Positions 1 through 9,753 of a stretch of DNA of 64,000 bases are shown one piece after another (position 1 is the first letter of the stretch; the number at the start of each line of letters is the position of its first letter). Where the stretch lies: contig JAURWE010000058.1 of NCBI GenBank assembly GCA_030655075.1, positions 124,001 through 188,000 of the forward strand. The letters are read 5' to 3'. The notes beneath the pieces were generated by a model that saw nothing but the letters and a program-made list of their open reading frames with translations, was not told where the DNA came from and did no database searches. Both the position numbers and the translations under genes were made by a program. This stretch comes from Pararhizobium sp. (GTDB lineage Bacteria > Pseudomonadota > Alphaproteobacteria > Rhizobiales > Rhizobiaceae).

Positions 1-1
1 C

Positions 2-700
2 CGCCATGCCCGCGCCTTTGGCCCGGAAAACACCAGCGGCGACCGGGGACGCGACTATTATCTCGCCGGCATCGATGGTCTGCTCTATGGCGACAGTCCA
101 CAGGAAGGCTACGTTCGCGGCCAGACGTTCCTGCACGGCAAGCTCGGCATCCGCTTCGATGTGCCCACGGGATTCCAGATCGACAACAAGGCAGAGGCAG
201 TACTGGCGACAGGCCCCGGTGACACGGCGATCCGTTTTGACGGCGTCGCAGATCCGCGCAAGCAGACGCTGACCAATTATATTGCCAGTGGCTGGGTGAC
301 CGGCCTGCAGCCGGAGACGATCAAGTCGATCACGATCAATGGGCTTGAGGCAGCCACCGCCCGGGCGTCTGCCGAGCGCTGGGATTTCGACGTCACGGTT
401 ATCCGCATCGAAGGCCAGATCTACCGGTTCCTGACGGCTGTCCCAAAGAATTCGACGGCGCTTGAGCTCACGGCCAACGCGTTGCGTGCGTCGTTCCGTC
501 AGATGACACCCGCTGAAATCACGGCGCTGAAGCCGCTACGGATCAAGATCGTCATCGTCCGTCCCGGCGACACGATTGCAACGCTCGCCGCCCGTATGAT
601 GGGCACCGATCGCAAGCTCGACCTTCTACGCCTGATCAACGCCCTTCCGAGTTCGGCAAGCGTCAAGCCCGGCGACAAGATCAAAATCATTTCCGAATAG
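2..700 (+). CDS. M48-family zinc metalloprotease, C-terminal part (5' end outside window)
   Basis: The frame is open from the first bases of the window and ends at TAG, so only the C-terminal 232 or so residues are seen. The segment GYVRGQTFLHGKLGIRFDVP is typical of the region that follows the catalytic HEXXH domain in bacterial M48 peptidases. The last 50 residues (VRPGDTIATLAARM ... VKPGDKIKI) look like a LysM-type module, which would suit a periplasmic, cell-wall-associated quality-control protease. The catalytic motif itself lies upstream of the window and cannot be checked. Confidence 0.8.
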   Translation, partial: RHARAFGPENTSGDRGRDYYLAGIDGLLYGDSPQEGYVRGQTFLHGKLGIRFDVPTGFQIDNKAEAVLATGPGDTAIRFDGVADPRKQTLTNYIASGWVTGLQPETIKSITINGLEAATARASAERWDFDVTVIRIEGQIYRFLTAVPKNSTALELTANALRASFRQMTPAEITALKPLRIKIVIVRPGDTIATLAARMMGTDRKLDLLRLINALPSSASVKPGDKIKIISE

Positions 701-725
701 AAGCGTCTAAGCTTTCCGTTTTGTA

Positions 726-823
726 ATGCATGTCTCCCAAAAGTGTGCGCGGTTTTGGGATAAAGACATGCATAAAACTAAGTCCTAAAGCGCATGTGTT
801 GATCCGTTTTCACGAGATGCGCT

Positions 824-826
<3 letters not shown>
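726..826. repeat. RIME-like two-palindrome intergenic element, copy 1
   Basis: This is the first of two related 101-102 bp elements in the window (the other is at 44239-44340). Palindrome 1 (726-773) has outer arms ATGCATGTC/GACATGCAT and inner arms CCAAAA/TTTTGG. Palindrome 2 (787-825) has arms AAAGCGCAT/ATGCGCTTT around a loop containing ATCCGTTTTCAC. Size and two-palindrome layout fit the rhizobial intergenic mosaic element (RIME). Its right end CTTTA supplies the stop codon (TAA on the minus strand) of rpoH2. Confidence 0.85.
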
Positions 827-1690
<864 letters not shown>

Positions 1691-1829
1691 CGACTTCTCC
1701 CGAACCGGCATATCAATGCCATTGGATGGCCCCGAAACTCTATGCCGGCCGGCGGATGCGGGAGCACCCGATTTTGATGTCCGGACCTAAAATGAGAGGC
1801 GCTATTGACAAATTACTTCCGGAAACCAG

Positions 1830-1854
1830 AACGCACCTTTCTTGAAAAAGTTCC
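1830..1854 (-). promoter_or_regulatory. EcfG/RpoE2-type promoter of rpoH2
   Basis: Read on the minus strand, GGAAC (1854-1850) is separated by 16 nt from CGTT (1833-1830). This is the exact consensus of alphaproteobacterial general-stress sigma factors (GGAAC-N16/17-CGTT). It lies about 140 nt upstream of the rpoH2 start and directly after the U-tract of the carD terminator, so rpoH2 appears insulated from carD. S. meliloti rpoH2 is a known RpoE2 target. Confidence 0.8.
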
Positions 1855-1882
1855 AAAAAAAAGCCCGGCTGTGAAGCCGGGC
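1855..1882 (-). terminator. Rho-independent terminator of the carD-like gene
   Basis: On the minus strand the stem GCCCGGCT-TCAC-AGCCGGGC is followed by a run of eight T. The stem is perfect (8 bp, 4-nt loop) and lies 23 nt after the stop codon of the CarD-family gene. Confidence 0.9.
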
Positions 1883-1905
1883 CTTTTGTCTTCGATGAAG
1901 AAGCT

Positions 1906-2475
1906 TTATGCCGCTTCGTCCTGTGTCTCTTCGTCTTCCACGACCTTGCCGCGCTTCGGCCCCTTGTTCAGGTTGGTCTCGACCAGGCGAACAGCTTCCG
2001 TTTCCGACATCTTGTTGACGGCAGCGATTTCGCGCGCCATGCGGTCAAGTGCAGCTTCATAAAGCTGGCGCTCGGAATAGGACTGCTCCGGCTGGTTTTC
2101 AGCACGGTAAAGGTCGCGAACGACTTCAGCGATCGAGATCAGGTCGCCGGAATTGATCTTGGCATCATATTCCTGCGCCCGGCGCGACCACATGGTGCGT
2201 TTGACCCGAGCTTTTCCTTGAACGACTTTCAAGGCGCGCTCGACGAAATCGGTTTCGGAAAGCTTGCGCATGCCGATGCTGACCGCCTTGGCGACCGGAA
2301 CCTTCAGGCGCATCTTGTCCTTCTCGAAGTCGATGACAAAAAGCTCAAGCTTCATGCCGGCCACTTCCTGCTCGTCAATCGCAACGATCTGGCCTACACC
2401 ATGGGCGGGGTAGACGATCGATTCGCCGGTCTTGAAGCCGTGGCGTGTAGAAGATTTTTTCTGCTGGGTCGTCAT
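1906..2475 (-). CDS. CarD/CdnL-family RNA polymerase-binding regulator
   Basis: This 189-aa protein has an N-terminal CarD_CdnL_TRCF domain (GESIVYPAHGVGQIVAID, the beta-rich RNA-polymerase-interacting module) followed by a helical DNA-binding region with the typical RTMWSRRAQEYDAKINSGD segment and an acidic tail ending DEETQDEAA. Family members bind the RNAP beta subunit and stabilise open complexes at housekeeping promoters such as those of rRNA genes. I use the ATG at 2475. An in-frame TTG three codons earlier is closer to a GGGAG motif, so the exact start is uncertain. It is the last gene of a leftward run after the helicase, S4 protein and fdxA, and has its own terminator. Confidence 0.9.
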   Translation of the reverse strand: MTTQQKKSSTRHGFKTGESIVYPAHGVGQIVAIDEQEVAGMKLELFVIDFEKDKMRLKVPVAKAVSIGMRKLSETDFVERALKVVQGKARVKRTMWSRRAQEYDAKINSGDLISIAEVVRDLYRAENQPEQSYSERQLYEAALDRMAREIAAVNKMSETEAVRLVETNLNKGPKRGKVVEDEETQDEAA

Positions 2476-2865
2476 TCGTTTCAAAAACTCCCTGTTACGC
2501 TCCCGGTGGGGCCCGGGGCCGGGTCAGTCAGGCCCGTAGTAGTACGGGCACCGTCCGGTGACACCATTTCTGATCCGGCCAATTGGAACGCAAACGAAGC
2601 ACAGCGTGTCACAAGAGCAACGAGATGTTGCGTGGGAAAGTGAGCCGTGTCGGAGGGATTCGTTTGCTTTCGTGATGGCATCCGGGCACACCAATGTGCC
2701 GCGTTTTTGGACCAGTGTTTTAGGGATAGCACAAAAAACTGCCGAAATCAATAATTTGCTTCGCATGGGTCAGCGAGGCTGCCATTGTCGAATGACTGCC
2801 TTTTCATCACGGCCTGCGCCGTGGAACAAGGCATACGCCATCCATCGGCGGCAGAGCCTTGCTGA
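2476..2865. other. 390-nt intergenic region between fdxA and the carD-like gene
   Basis: No convincing gene is seen here. It holds one short perfect inverted repeat, GCCCGTA-GTAG-TACGGGC at 2532-2549, without a T-run on either side, so it is not an obvious terminator. The leader and promoter of the carD-like gene must lie here. Confidence 0.5.
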
Positions 2866-3204
2866 TCAGTCGCCCTGACCGGGTTCGGCCGAGAAGTACA
2901 GTTCGAATTTGCCTTCGATACCGTCCATCTCCTTGGCCTCTGGCATTTCGTCGCGTTTGACCGTGATATTAGGCCACATCACGGCATAGTCCGCGTTCAC
3001 CTTCAGCCACTTGTCGAGGCCCGGTTCCGTGTCCGGCTTGATCGCACCAGCGGGACATTCCGGCTCGCAGACGCCGCAGTCGATGCACTCATCCGGATGG
3101 ATGACGAGAAAATTCTCGCCCTCGTAGAAGCAATCCACCGGGCAAACCTCGACGCAATCGGTATATTTGCAGCGAACGCAATTGTCGGTCACGACATATG
3201 TCAT
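2866..3204 (-). CDS. fdxA: Seven-iron ferredoxin FdxA
   Basis: This 112-aa ferredoxin has the two cysteine clusters of the [3Fe-4S][4Fe-4S] type: CVRCKYTDCVEVCP near the N terminus and CIDCGVCEPECP about 30 residues later. The C-terminal extension ends in the FELYFSAEPG region common to the rhizobial FdxA family. It acts as a soluble electron carrier. The start MTYVVTDNC at 3204 is supported by GGTGGAG six bases upstream; an upstream in-frame extension to 3321 is not supported. It is downstream of the S4 protein gene on the same strand. Confidence 0.95.
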   Translation of the reverse strand: MTYVVTDNCVRCKYTDCVEVCPVDCFYEGENFLVIHPDECIDCGVCEPECPAGAIKPDTEPGLDKWLKVNADYAVMWPNITVKRDEMPEAKEMDGIEGKFELYFSAEPGQGD

Positions 3205-3405
3205 GAAAAACTCCACCAGTACGTTTTGGGCGGCGCCGGGCGGGAAGGACGGTACCCGAAGGTCCGTGACCGAACGGCGTCCGTTCATGCGTGACATGAA
3301 CCGGCCGATGACAGCCGCCATTGTTGTAGCTGTGAGGTAAAGCCTTTGAAAAGCCTTTGCAAGGACAAACCATCCTGAAATTCATGCCGGAACAGGCACG
3401 TCTTT

Positions 3406-3813
3406 CTAATCCTCCGGCCAATCCTGAAGACGTTCCGTCTGGCGCCGTTCCTTTTTGGTCGGCCGGCCGGAGCCGCGTTCGCGCACCGCCTGTTCGAAGA
3501 GTGTCATTTCGTCGCGGGGCAGCCGGGGCGGCGTGAGATCGTTATAAAGAAGCCGGGCTTCCTCGAAGGGCCCCCGGCGCTCACCCGGCAGTTTCACCTT
3601 GACGATGACCTTGTGCCGCTCGAGATCAACAGTGACGATGTCGCCGGCCTTAAGCAGGTGCGATGCCTGACGCACGGGCAGGTCGTTTACCCTCACATCA
3701 CCGCCATCGATGGCCCTCTGGGCAATCGACCGTGACTTCATCAGCCGCGCAAAGAAAAGCCACTTGTCGAGACGCTGGCGCGCATGGACAGGTGGCTGTT
3801 CTGAGTTCGACAT
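3406..3813 (-). CDS. S4-domain RNA-binding protein (Hsp15/HslR-like)
   Basis: This 135-aa basic protein carries an N-terminal S4 RNA-binding fold (RQRLDKWLFFARLMKSRS ... VRVNDLPVRQASHLLKAGD). The C terminus is highly charged (GRPTKKERRQTERLQDWPED). In E. coli the related Hsp15 binds 50S subunits carrying stalled nascent chains. The ATG at 3813 lies 12 nt after the stop codon of the RNA helicase gene, so the two are almost certainly co-transcribed, which suggests joint work on RNA or ribosomes. Confidence 0.88.
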   Translation of the reverse strand: MSNSEQPPVHARQRLDKWLFFARLMKSRSIAQRAIDGGDVRVNDLPVRQASHLLKAGDIVTVDLERHKVIVKVKLPGERRGPFEEARLLYNDLTPPRLPRDEMTLFEQAVRERGSGRPTKKERRQTERLQDWPED

Positions 3814-3825
3814 TGTGAAACCAGC

Positions 3826-6800
3826 CTACTTCTTCATCTGCTCCTTGAGAGCAGCCAGTTTGGCGAAGGGCGAATCCGGATCGATCGGCTTTTCCTTGCG
3901 GGGCGGCCGTGCCTCGAATTTCGCCTGTTGCTGCGGCTTGCCGCCGCGCTCCGGCCGGTCGCCCTTCTCGGGACGCGGTCCGCCATGCCCCTGCGGCTTG
4001 CCGCCATCACGGCCCTTGCCGCGATTGTCCGGGCGGCCACCGCCGGCTGGCTTGGCACGGTTCTCGTCCCGATTTTCACGGCGCTCGCCACCCTGCGGCT
4101 GACGATTGCCGGCATTGCGCCGATCTCCGGCTGCAGGCTGCCGGTTGTTGGGTGCACGCTGGCCATCGTTGCGGGAGCCTGGACGCCACAGCAGAACCGG
4201 CTTTGCCTCGGCCGGTTCGGCCGCAACAGCGTCCGCATCGGCTTCAACAACGGTGTGGGTTTCAACAACGGTTTCCGCTTCAGCGGCTTCCGTTTCCACG
4301 GCCGCTTCGGCCGGTCCCTCTGCTACAGGCACGGCGGTAACCTCAGCAGCAGGCTCTTCACCAGCGCTGTCAGCATCATCGTGGTCGACAGTCTCTGCGT
4401 CAGACGCCGCAGCAACGGCCGGCGCTGTCTGCGCTGTGCCGCCTTGAGCCAAGAGAAACGCCGCCGCATCTTCAGCCTTGATGCTGTCGGCGCGGTATCC
4501 GAGGCCCTTCAGAATCTCTTCCATATCATCGAGCGTTGCGCCGAGAATGGAAAGCATCGCGGTCGTCGTCGTGAAGCGGCGGCCGTCATAGGCACCATCC
4601 GGACGGTTGGTCGAACCCGGCTTCCACTGCAGCAGCGGCCGGATGATATCGGCCAGACGCTCAAGAATGTCGATGCGCACGGCGCGTTTTCCAAGGAAGC
4701 GGAAACCGGCCAGCTTGTAGAACGTGCGCTCATAGGACGGGTCCGTCACCACGGATGTCCGGCCCTGTGCCAGCACCGGGATCAGATCGCCGTAACCCGG
4801 CTTGTCGAGGCCGTCGTTTTTCAGCGCCCAGAGCAGGGTGATGAGTTCGGCGGGCGCCGGCTTCAACAGCGCCGGCATGAAAATGTGATAGGCGCCGAAC
4901 CGGATACCATGACGGCGGATCGAAGCGCGGGCATCCTGCTCCAGCGCCTTCACGTCTTCGGCAACATCGCGGCGGAAGAGAACGCCGAGATTTTCAACGA
5001 CCTGAAACACCAGACCCTTGGCCAGACCTTCGAGATCGTCGGCACGCGACAGATCGTCGAGCGGCTTCAGCACGGTCGAGATATGGTGGTTGACGTAACG
5101 CTCGATACGGGCAGCGACGTGATCACGTGCATTGCCGGTCAGCTGCTCGTCGGCCAAAAGCAGAACGCGGGGGCGCATGACGTGATCGCTGGCAGACAGC
5201 CGCGCCACGGGATCGCCCAGCCAGCGGACCAGACCGTCGGAGCTGATGGCAAGATCGCTGTTTCCAGCCGCGTGCAGCCGGGCCGCGCGCGCTTCGAACT
5301 CCAGCGCCAGCGCTTTTTGCGCGGCACCCTGTACAGCCTTGGCATCCAGCCCTTCCGCACCCGTTACGAGCGTGAACCGGAAACCGGACAATTGACCCAC
5401 CTGGTGGCCTTCCACGAAGACATCACCATTCACACTAATTTCAGCTTCAAGCATCGCATTCTCTCTCAGGCGCTTCATGAGCACAGATGTCCTGCGATCA
5501 ACAAAGCGTTTCGTCAACCTTTCATGTAACGCGTCGGACAATCGGTCTTCGATTTCCCGCGTCTTTTCTTGCCAGTGTGTCGGATCGGCAAGCCATCCCG
5601 GACGGTTCGACACATAGGTCCACGTCCTTATTTGTGCAATTCGCGCCGATAACGTATCGATCTCGCCGTCCGTATTGTCTGCACGGCGCACCTGCTCACC
5701 CATGAATGTCTCATTCACCGCGCCAAAACGAACAAGGTCGTTATAGAGCGTCGAAATGAGATCGGCATGTTGAGCAGGGGTGATACGCCGATAATCAGGC
5801 AAAGCGCAAGCTTCCCAGAGTTTTTCGACTCTTTCGGCATTGTTCGCCAGATCCGCGACTTCTGGATAGCGCGAAAGATATTCCAGCGCCTGCTGGTCGA
5901 TGGCTGGCAAGGCCCGCGTCAATCCGCTGACGGCAGGTGCGACCTCGAGGCTCTTCTTCAAGGCCTTGATCGAGGCATAATCGAGCTTCTTCGAGCGCCA
6001 CTGCAGCACCCGCACCGGTTCGAACTGATGGCTTTCAATCCGGTGCACCAGATCCTGATCGAAAGGATCGACCCGGCCCGTGACGCCGAACGTGCCGTCC
6101 CGCACATGCCGCCCGGCGCGGCCGGCGATCTGCGCCATTTCGCCGGGGTTCAGATTGCGGAACTGGTAACCGTCATATTTGCGATCCTGCGCAAAGGCGA
6201 CATGATCGACATCGAGATTGAGACCCATGCCGATCGCATCCGTCGCGACAAGATATTCGACATCGCCATCCTGATAGAGCCCGACCTGCGCATTGCGGGT
6301 TCGCGGCGACAGGGCGCCCAATACGACAGCAGCACCGCCGCGCTGGCGGCGGATGAGTTCGGCAATCGCATAAACCTCCTCGGCCGAGAAGGCGACGATC
6401 GCCGTGCGTTGCGGCAGCCGGGTGATCTTCTTCGATCCGGCATAGAGAAGCTGCGACAGGCGCGGGCGTTCCACCACCGTGATGCCCGGCAGCAGATGCT
6501 CGAGGATCGGCCGCATGGTCGCGGCCCCCAGCAGCAATGTCTCGTCGCGACCGCGCAGATGCAGCAGCCGGTCGGTAAAGATATGCCCGCGCTCCAGATC
6601 TCCGGCCAGTTGCACCTCGTCGATGGCGACGAAGGCGGCCTTGGTCTCGCGCGGCATGGCCTCGACCGTGCAGACCGAGAAGCGGGCAAGGGCCGGGGTG
6701 ATCTTTTCCTCCCCGGTAATCAGCGCCACATTGTGCGCACCGACGCGGTCCACAAGCCGGGTATAGACCTCGCGCGCCAGGAGCCGCAGAGGCAGGCCGA

Positions 6801-6903
6801 TCACGCCTGACTCGTGCGCCACCATGCGTTCGATCGCATAGTGGGTCTTGCCGGTGTTGGTTGGTCCGAGGACGGCGGTAACGCCGCGACCGCTCAGGAT
6901 CAT
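3826..6903 (-). CDS. Suv3-like superfamily 2 RNA helicase with long disordered basic tail
   Basis: From the ATG at 6903 the protein is 1025 aa. Walker A is GPTNTGKTH near residue 13-21, motif II is IDEVQLAGD near 93, and motif VI is QIAGRAGRH near 258. This arrangement is that of mitochondrial/alphaproteobacterial Suv3-type helicases. After about residue 815 the chain becomes low complexity: first an Ala/Glu/Asp-rich acidic stretch, then an Arg/Gly/Pro/Gln-rich basic stretch, ending in DSPFAKLAALKEQMKK. Such tails usually bind RNA or partner proteins. An in-frame TTG at 6999 would add 32 residues, but that part covers a perfect inverted repeat (6961-6980) and looks non-coding. No strong ribosome-binding site supports either start. 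Directly followed by the S4-domain gene. Confidence 0.87.
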   Translation of the reverse strand: MILSGRGVTAVLGPTNTGKTHYAIERMVAHESGVIGLPLRLLAREVYTRLVDRVGAHNVALITGEEKITPALARFSVCTVEAMPRETKAAFVAIDEVQLAGDLERGHIFTDRLLHLRGRDETLLLGAATMRPILEHLLPGITVVERPRLSQLLYAGSKKITRLPQRTAIVAFSAEEVYAIAELIRRQRGGAAVVLGALSPRTRNAQVGLYQDGDVEYLVATDAIGMGLNLDVDHVAFAQDRKYDGYQFRNLNPGEMAQIAGRAGRHVRDGTFGVTGRVDPFDQDLVHRIESHQFEPVRVLQWRSKKLDYASIKALKKSLEVAPAVSGLTRALPAIDQQALEYLSRYPEVADLANNAERVEKLWEACALPDYRRITPAQHADLISTLYNDLVRFGAVNETFMGEQVRRADNTDGEIDTLSARIAQIRTWTYVSNRPGWLADPTHWQEKTREIEDRLSDALHERLTKRFVDRRTSVLMKRLRENAMLEAEISVNGDVFVEGHQVGQLSGFRFTLVTGAEGLDAKAVQGAAQKALALEFEARAARLHAAGNSDLAISSDGLVRWLGDPVARLSASDHVMRPRVLLLADEQLTGNARDHVAARIERYVNHHISTVLKPLDDLSRADDLEGLAKGLVFQVVENLGVLFRRDVAEDVKALEQDARASIRRHGIRFGAYHIFMPALLKPAPAELITLLWALKNDGLDKPGYGDLIPVLAQGRTSVVTDPSYERTFYKLAGFRFLGKRAVRIDILERLADIIRPLLQWKPGSTNRPDGAYDGRRFTTTTAMLSILGATLDDMEEILKGLGYRADSIKAEDAAAFLLAQGGTAQTAPAVAAASDAETVDHDDADSAGEEPAAEVTAVPVAEGPAEAAVETEAAEAETVVETHTVVEADADAVAAEPAEAKPVLLWRPGSRNDGQRAPNNRQPAAGDRRNAGNRQPQGGERRENRDENRAKPAGGGRPDNRGKGRDGGKPQGHGGPRPEKGDRPERGGKPQQQAKFEARPPRKEKPIDPDSPFAKLAALKEQMKK

Positions 6904-7516
6904 CGGATGCAGGGACAAGGGCACAAATCCGGGGCCAGTATGATCGGGCGTACAGCCAGACCGGACGTTTGCACGTCCGGCAGAGCCGACGGGAGACAAA
7001 TGACGACGCCAGCGTGCAAAGGCAAGGGGCCGGAGCGGTAAATCTCGGTGATGGCCTATTTCGGGCTTCTTATGGAAAAAAATTGCGCCGGCGCTTTCTG
7101 GACGGCATCTCGATTAAGGTCCGGAACAGCGCCAGAACGAATCGGCGACGAATCACAGACTCGACCGGATTCAGGCTTTGTTCACTGCTACATCTGGAGG
7201 GGAATCGGGAGATTGGCACCAAATGCTGAATCGATTTTCGAGCATGTCCGTGAGTACGGCCTGAATCGTTAACGGGCGAAAACAGCTGAAATGCCAGATT
7301 TCGGATTCGGAATCCAAGACTCTGGAAATGTTGGGAAAATTTAACCGATTGTTTACCATGGGGACAAACGTGGAAATCGAATTCGGCAATGGAGCCGCCG
7401 GCAAAAACATTCACCGAATCAGGGCAGCAGCACCATAGGCCTCCCACTAGATATGGTAGGCAAACCGATGCAATGAAGCCTCCCACCGTTAAGGGCGAGA
7501 GGCTGATAGTTGGGTC
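6904..7516. other. About 610-nt intergenic region between phbB and the helicase gene
   Basis: No gene is recognised. It contains the perfect inverted repeat CCGGACGT-TTGC-ACGTCCGG (6961-6980) 58-77 nt upstream of the helicase ATG, a candidate leader hairpin or operator. It also contains a short direct repeat GCCTCCCAC (7439-7447 and 7478-7486) near the end of phbB. The helicase promoter should lie here. Confidence 0.5.
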
Positions 7517-8242
7517 TCAGACGAAGAACTGTCCGCCATTGGCAGAAATCGTCGATCCCGTGATGAAGCCGGCATCATCGGAGGCCAGGAAGACCACGCA
7601 ACGGGCAATCTCTTCGGGCTCGCCGAGGCGGCCGACAGGAATTTGCGGAATGATCCGCTCGTTCAGGACTTTTTCCGGAATGGCCCGCACCATTTCCGTA
7701 CCGATATAGCCGGGGCAGATGGCGTTGACGGTAATTCCCTTGGCAGCACCCTCCTGGGCCAGCGCTTTGGTGAAGCCAAGATCGCCCGATTTTGCCGCAG
7801 AATAGTTGGTCTGGCCCATCTGGCCCTTCTGGCCGTTGATCGAGGAAATGTTGATGACGCGGCCAAAGCTGCGGTCGCGCATGCCCGGCCAGATCGGATG
7901 GGTCATGTTGAACAGGCCGGTCAGGTTGGTGCCGATCACATCGCCCCACTGCTCCGGCGTCATCTTGTGAAACATCGCATCCCGGGTGATGCCGGCATTG
8001 TTGACGAGAATTTCCACCGGCCCGAGATCGGCCTCGACCTTGGCAATGCCCTCGGCACAGGCCGCATAACTCGATACATCCCATTTGTAGACAGGAATGC
8101 CCGTCTCCGCGCTGAAGGCACTGGCCTTCTCGTCATTGCCGGCATAGTTGGCCGTAACCGTGTACCCCGCCGCCTTCAGCGCGATCGAGATTGCGGCGCC
8201 GATACCGCGTGATCCACCCGTTACCAAAGCTACTCTGCTCAT
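7517..8242 (-). CDS. phbB: Acetoacetyl-CoA reductase (PHB synthesis)
   Basis: This 241-aa short-chain dehydrogenase reduces acetoacetyl-CoA to (R)-3-hydroxybutyryl-CoA with NADPH, the second step of poly-3-hydroxybutyrate synthesis. It has the nucleotide-binding motif VTGGSRGIG at residues 7-15, NNAG near residue 83-86, and the catalytic Tyr/Lys in NYSAAKSG. The C terminus ISANGGQFFV is typical of PhbB. It lies 116 nt downstream of phbA in the same direction, the usual rhizobial phbAB arrangement. No PHB synthase gene (phbC) is in the window. Confidence 0.96.
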   Translation of the reverse strand: MSRVALVTGGSRGIGAAISIALKAAGYTVTANYAGNDEKASAFSAETGIPVYKWDVSSYAACAEGIAKVEADLGPVEILVNNAGITRDAMFHKMTPEQWGDVIGTNLTGLFNMTHPIWPGMRDRSFGRVINISSINGQKGQMGQTNYSAAKSGDLGFTKALAQEGAAKGITVNAICPGYIGTEMVRAIPEKVLNERIIPQIPVGRLGEPEEIARCVVFLASDDAGFITGSTISANGGQFFV

Positions 8243-8358
8243 GTGCGTTTCCCCTAGATTATCTGTGTTCTTGGTTTTGATGTTCCGGCGGGTATTTTCC
8301 GTCGGGTTCGCAACATGACCGCAGGGCGGTCATGTTGAAGGCTATTCGTGTAAGTCGA

Positions 8359-9540
8359 TCAGAGGCGCTCGACGCACATGGCGACGCCCATGCCGCCGCC
8401 GATGCAAAGGGTTGCCAGACCCTTGGAAACGCCGCGGCGCTTCATCTCGAACAGAAGCGTGTTGAGAACGCGCGCGCCGGACGCACCGATCGGATGCCCG
8501 ATGGCGATGGCGCCGCCATTGACGTTGACGATGGCCGGATCCCAACCGAGATCCTTGTTGACGGCGCAGGCCTGTGCCGCGAACGCCTCATTGGCTTCCA
8601 CCAGCTCGACATCGGCAACCGACCATCCGGCTTTTTCGAGGGCCTTGCGGGATGCCGGAATGGGACCGGTGCCCATGATCTGCGGATCGACGCCCGCCGT
8701 CGCCCAGGAGACGATCCGGGCAAGCGGTGCAATGCCACGGCGCGAGGCTTCGGCCTCGCTCATCAGCAGGGTCGCAGCGGCACCGTCGTTGAGGCCCGAC
8801 GCATTGGCAGCGGTGACGGTGCCTTCCTTGTCGAAAGCCGGACGCAGCTTGGTCATGGATTCGAGTGTGGCGCCATGGCGGATATATTCGTCCTGATCGA
8901 CGGTGACGTCGCCCTTGCGGCCCTTGATGATGAACGGGGCGATCTCGTCGGCAAAACGTCCGGCCTTCTGCGCCGCTTCCGCCTTGTTCTGCGAGGACAG
9001 CGCGAATTGGTCCTGATCGTCGCGCGACAGTTGCCACTGCCTGGCAACGTTTTCGGCGGTGATGCCCATGTGATAGCCGTAGAATGCATCGGTCAGGCCG
9101 TCCTTGATCATCGTATCGATCATCTTGAAGTCGCCCATCTTCACGCCGCCGCGCAGATGCGCGCAATGCGGCGCCATCGACATCGATTCCATGCCGCCGG
9201 CGACAATGATCTTCGCGTCACCCGTCGCGATCTGCTGCATGCCGAGCGCCACGGCGCGCAGACCCGAGCCACAGAGCTGGTTCATGCTCCAAGCAGTGGC
9301 TTCCTTCGGAACGCCGGCCTTCATCGCCGCCTGGCGCGCGGGATTCTGGCCTTCACCAGCCTGCAGCACCTGTCCAAGGATGACCTCATCGACTTCGGCC
9401 GCGTCCACACCGGAGCGCTCGAGCGAGGCGCGAATCACCGCAGCCCCGAGTTCATGCGCCGGCGTGTTGGCGAACGAACCGTTGAAAGACCCCACAGCCG
9501 TGCGGGCGGCGCTTGCGATAACGATGGACGGCGTGCTCAT
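8359..9540 (-). CDS. phbA: Acetyl-CoA acetyltransferase (beta-ketothiolase)
   Basis: This 393-aa thiolase condenses two acetyl-CoA to acetoacetyl-CoA. The three catalytic elements are present: the nucleophilic Cys in NQLCGSGLRAVA, His in AIAIGHPIGASGAR, and the second Cys in TLCIGGGMG. The length is normal for biosynthetic thiolases. It is transcribed with phbB and divergently from phaR, the repressor of the pathway, which lies 213 nt away. Confidence 0.96.
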   Translation of the reverse strand: MSTPSIVIASAARTAVGSFNGSFANTPAHELGAAVIRASLERSGVDAAEVDEVILGQVLQAGEGQNPARQAAMKAGVPKEATAWSMNQLCGSGLRAVALGMQQIATGDAKIIVAGGMESMSMAPHCAHLRGGVKMGDFKMIDTMIKDGLTDAFYGYHMGITAENVARQWQLSRDDQDQFALSSQNKAEAAQKAGRFADEIAPFIIKGRKGDVTVDQDEYIRHGATLESMTKLRPAFDKEGTVTAANASGLNDGAAATLLMSEAEASRRGIAPLARIVSWATAGVDPQIMGTGPIPASRKALEKAGWSVADVELVEANEAFAAQACAVNKDLGWDPAIVNVNGGAIAIGHPIGASGARVLNTLLFEMKRRGVSKGLATLCIGGGMGVAMCVERL

Positions 9541-9753
9541 GACTTGTTTCCTCGCGATTTATTTCCTTTTGCTGAAACTTGCAAAGCTGCCGCCCAGAGT
9601 CAAACGCCTTCGTCAGCGAAAAGCAAAATTGAACGACCGCATCGCATCAGGCTTCGCCGCAATGCACAAAGAGATTGTCAGATCGGTTTTTTTGCGCGTA
9701 CACTGTGCAATCCGGATAAAAAACAATCGGAACATTGGTTTGAGGAGACCAAA

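Noticed and set aside
3928..5529. Long plus-strand open frame of 533 codons
   Set aside because: It runs antisense through the helicase gene, has no family-like sequence and follows from the high GC content and codon bias of the true gene.
8332..9753. Upstream extension of the phaR frame to 666 codons
   Set aside because: The extension is antisense to phbA. A clear ribosome-binding site and the conserved PhaR N terminus place the start at 9754.
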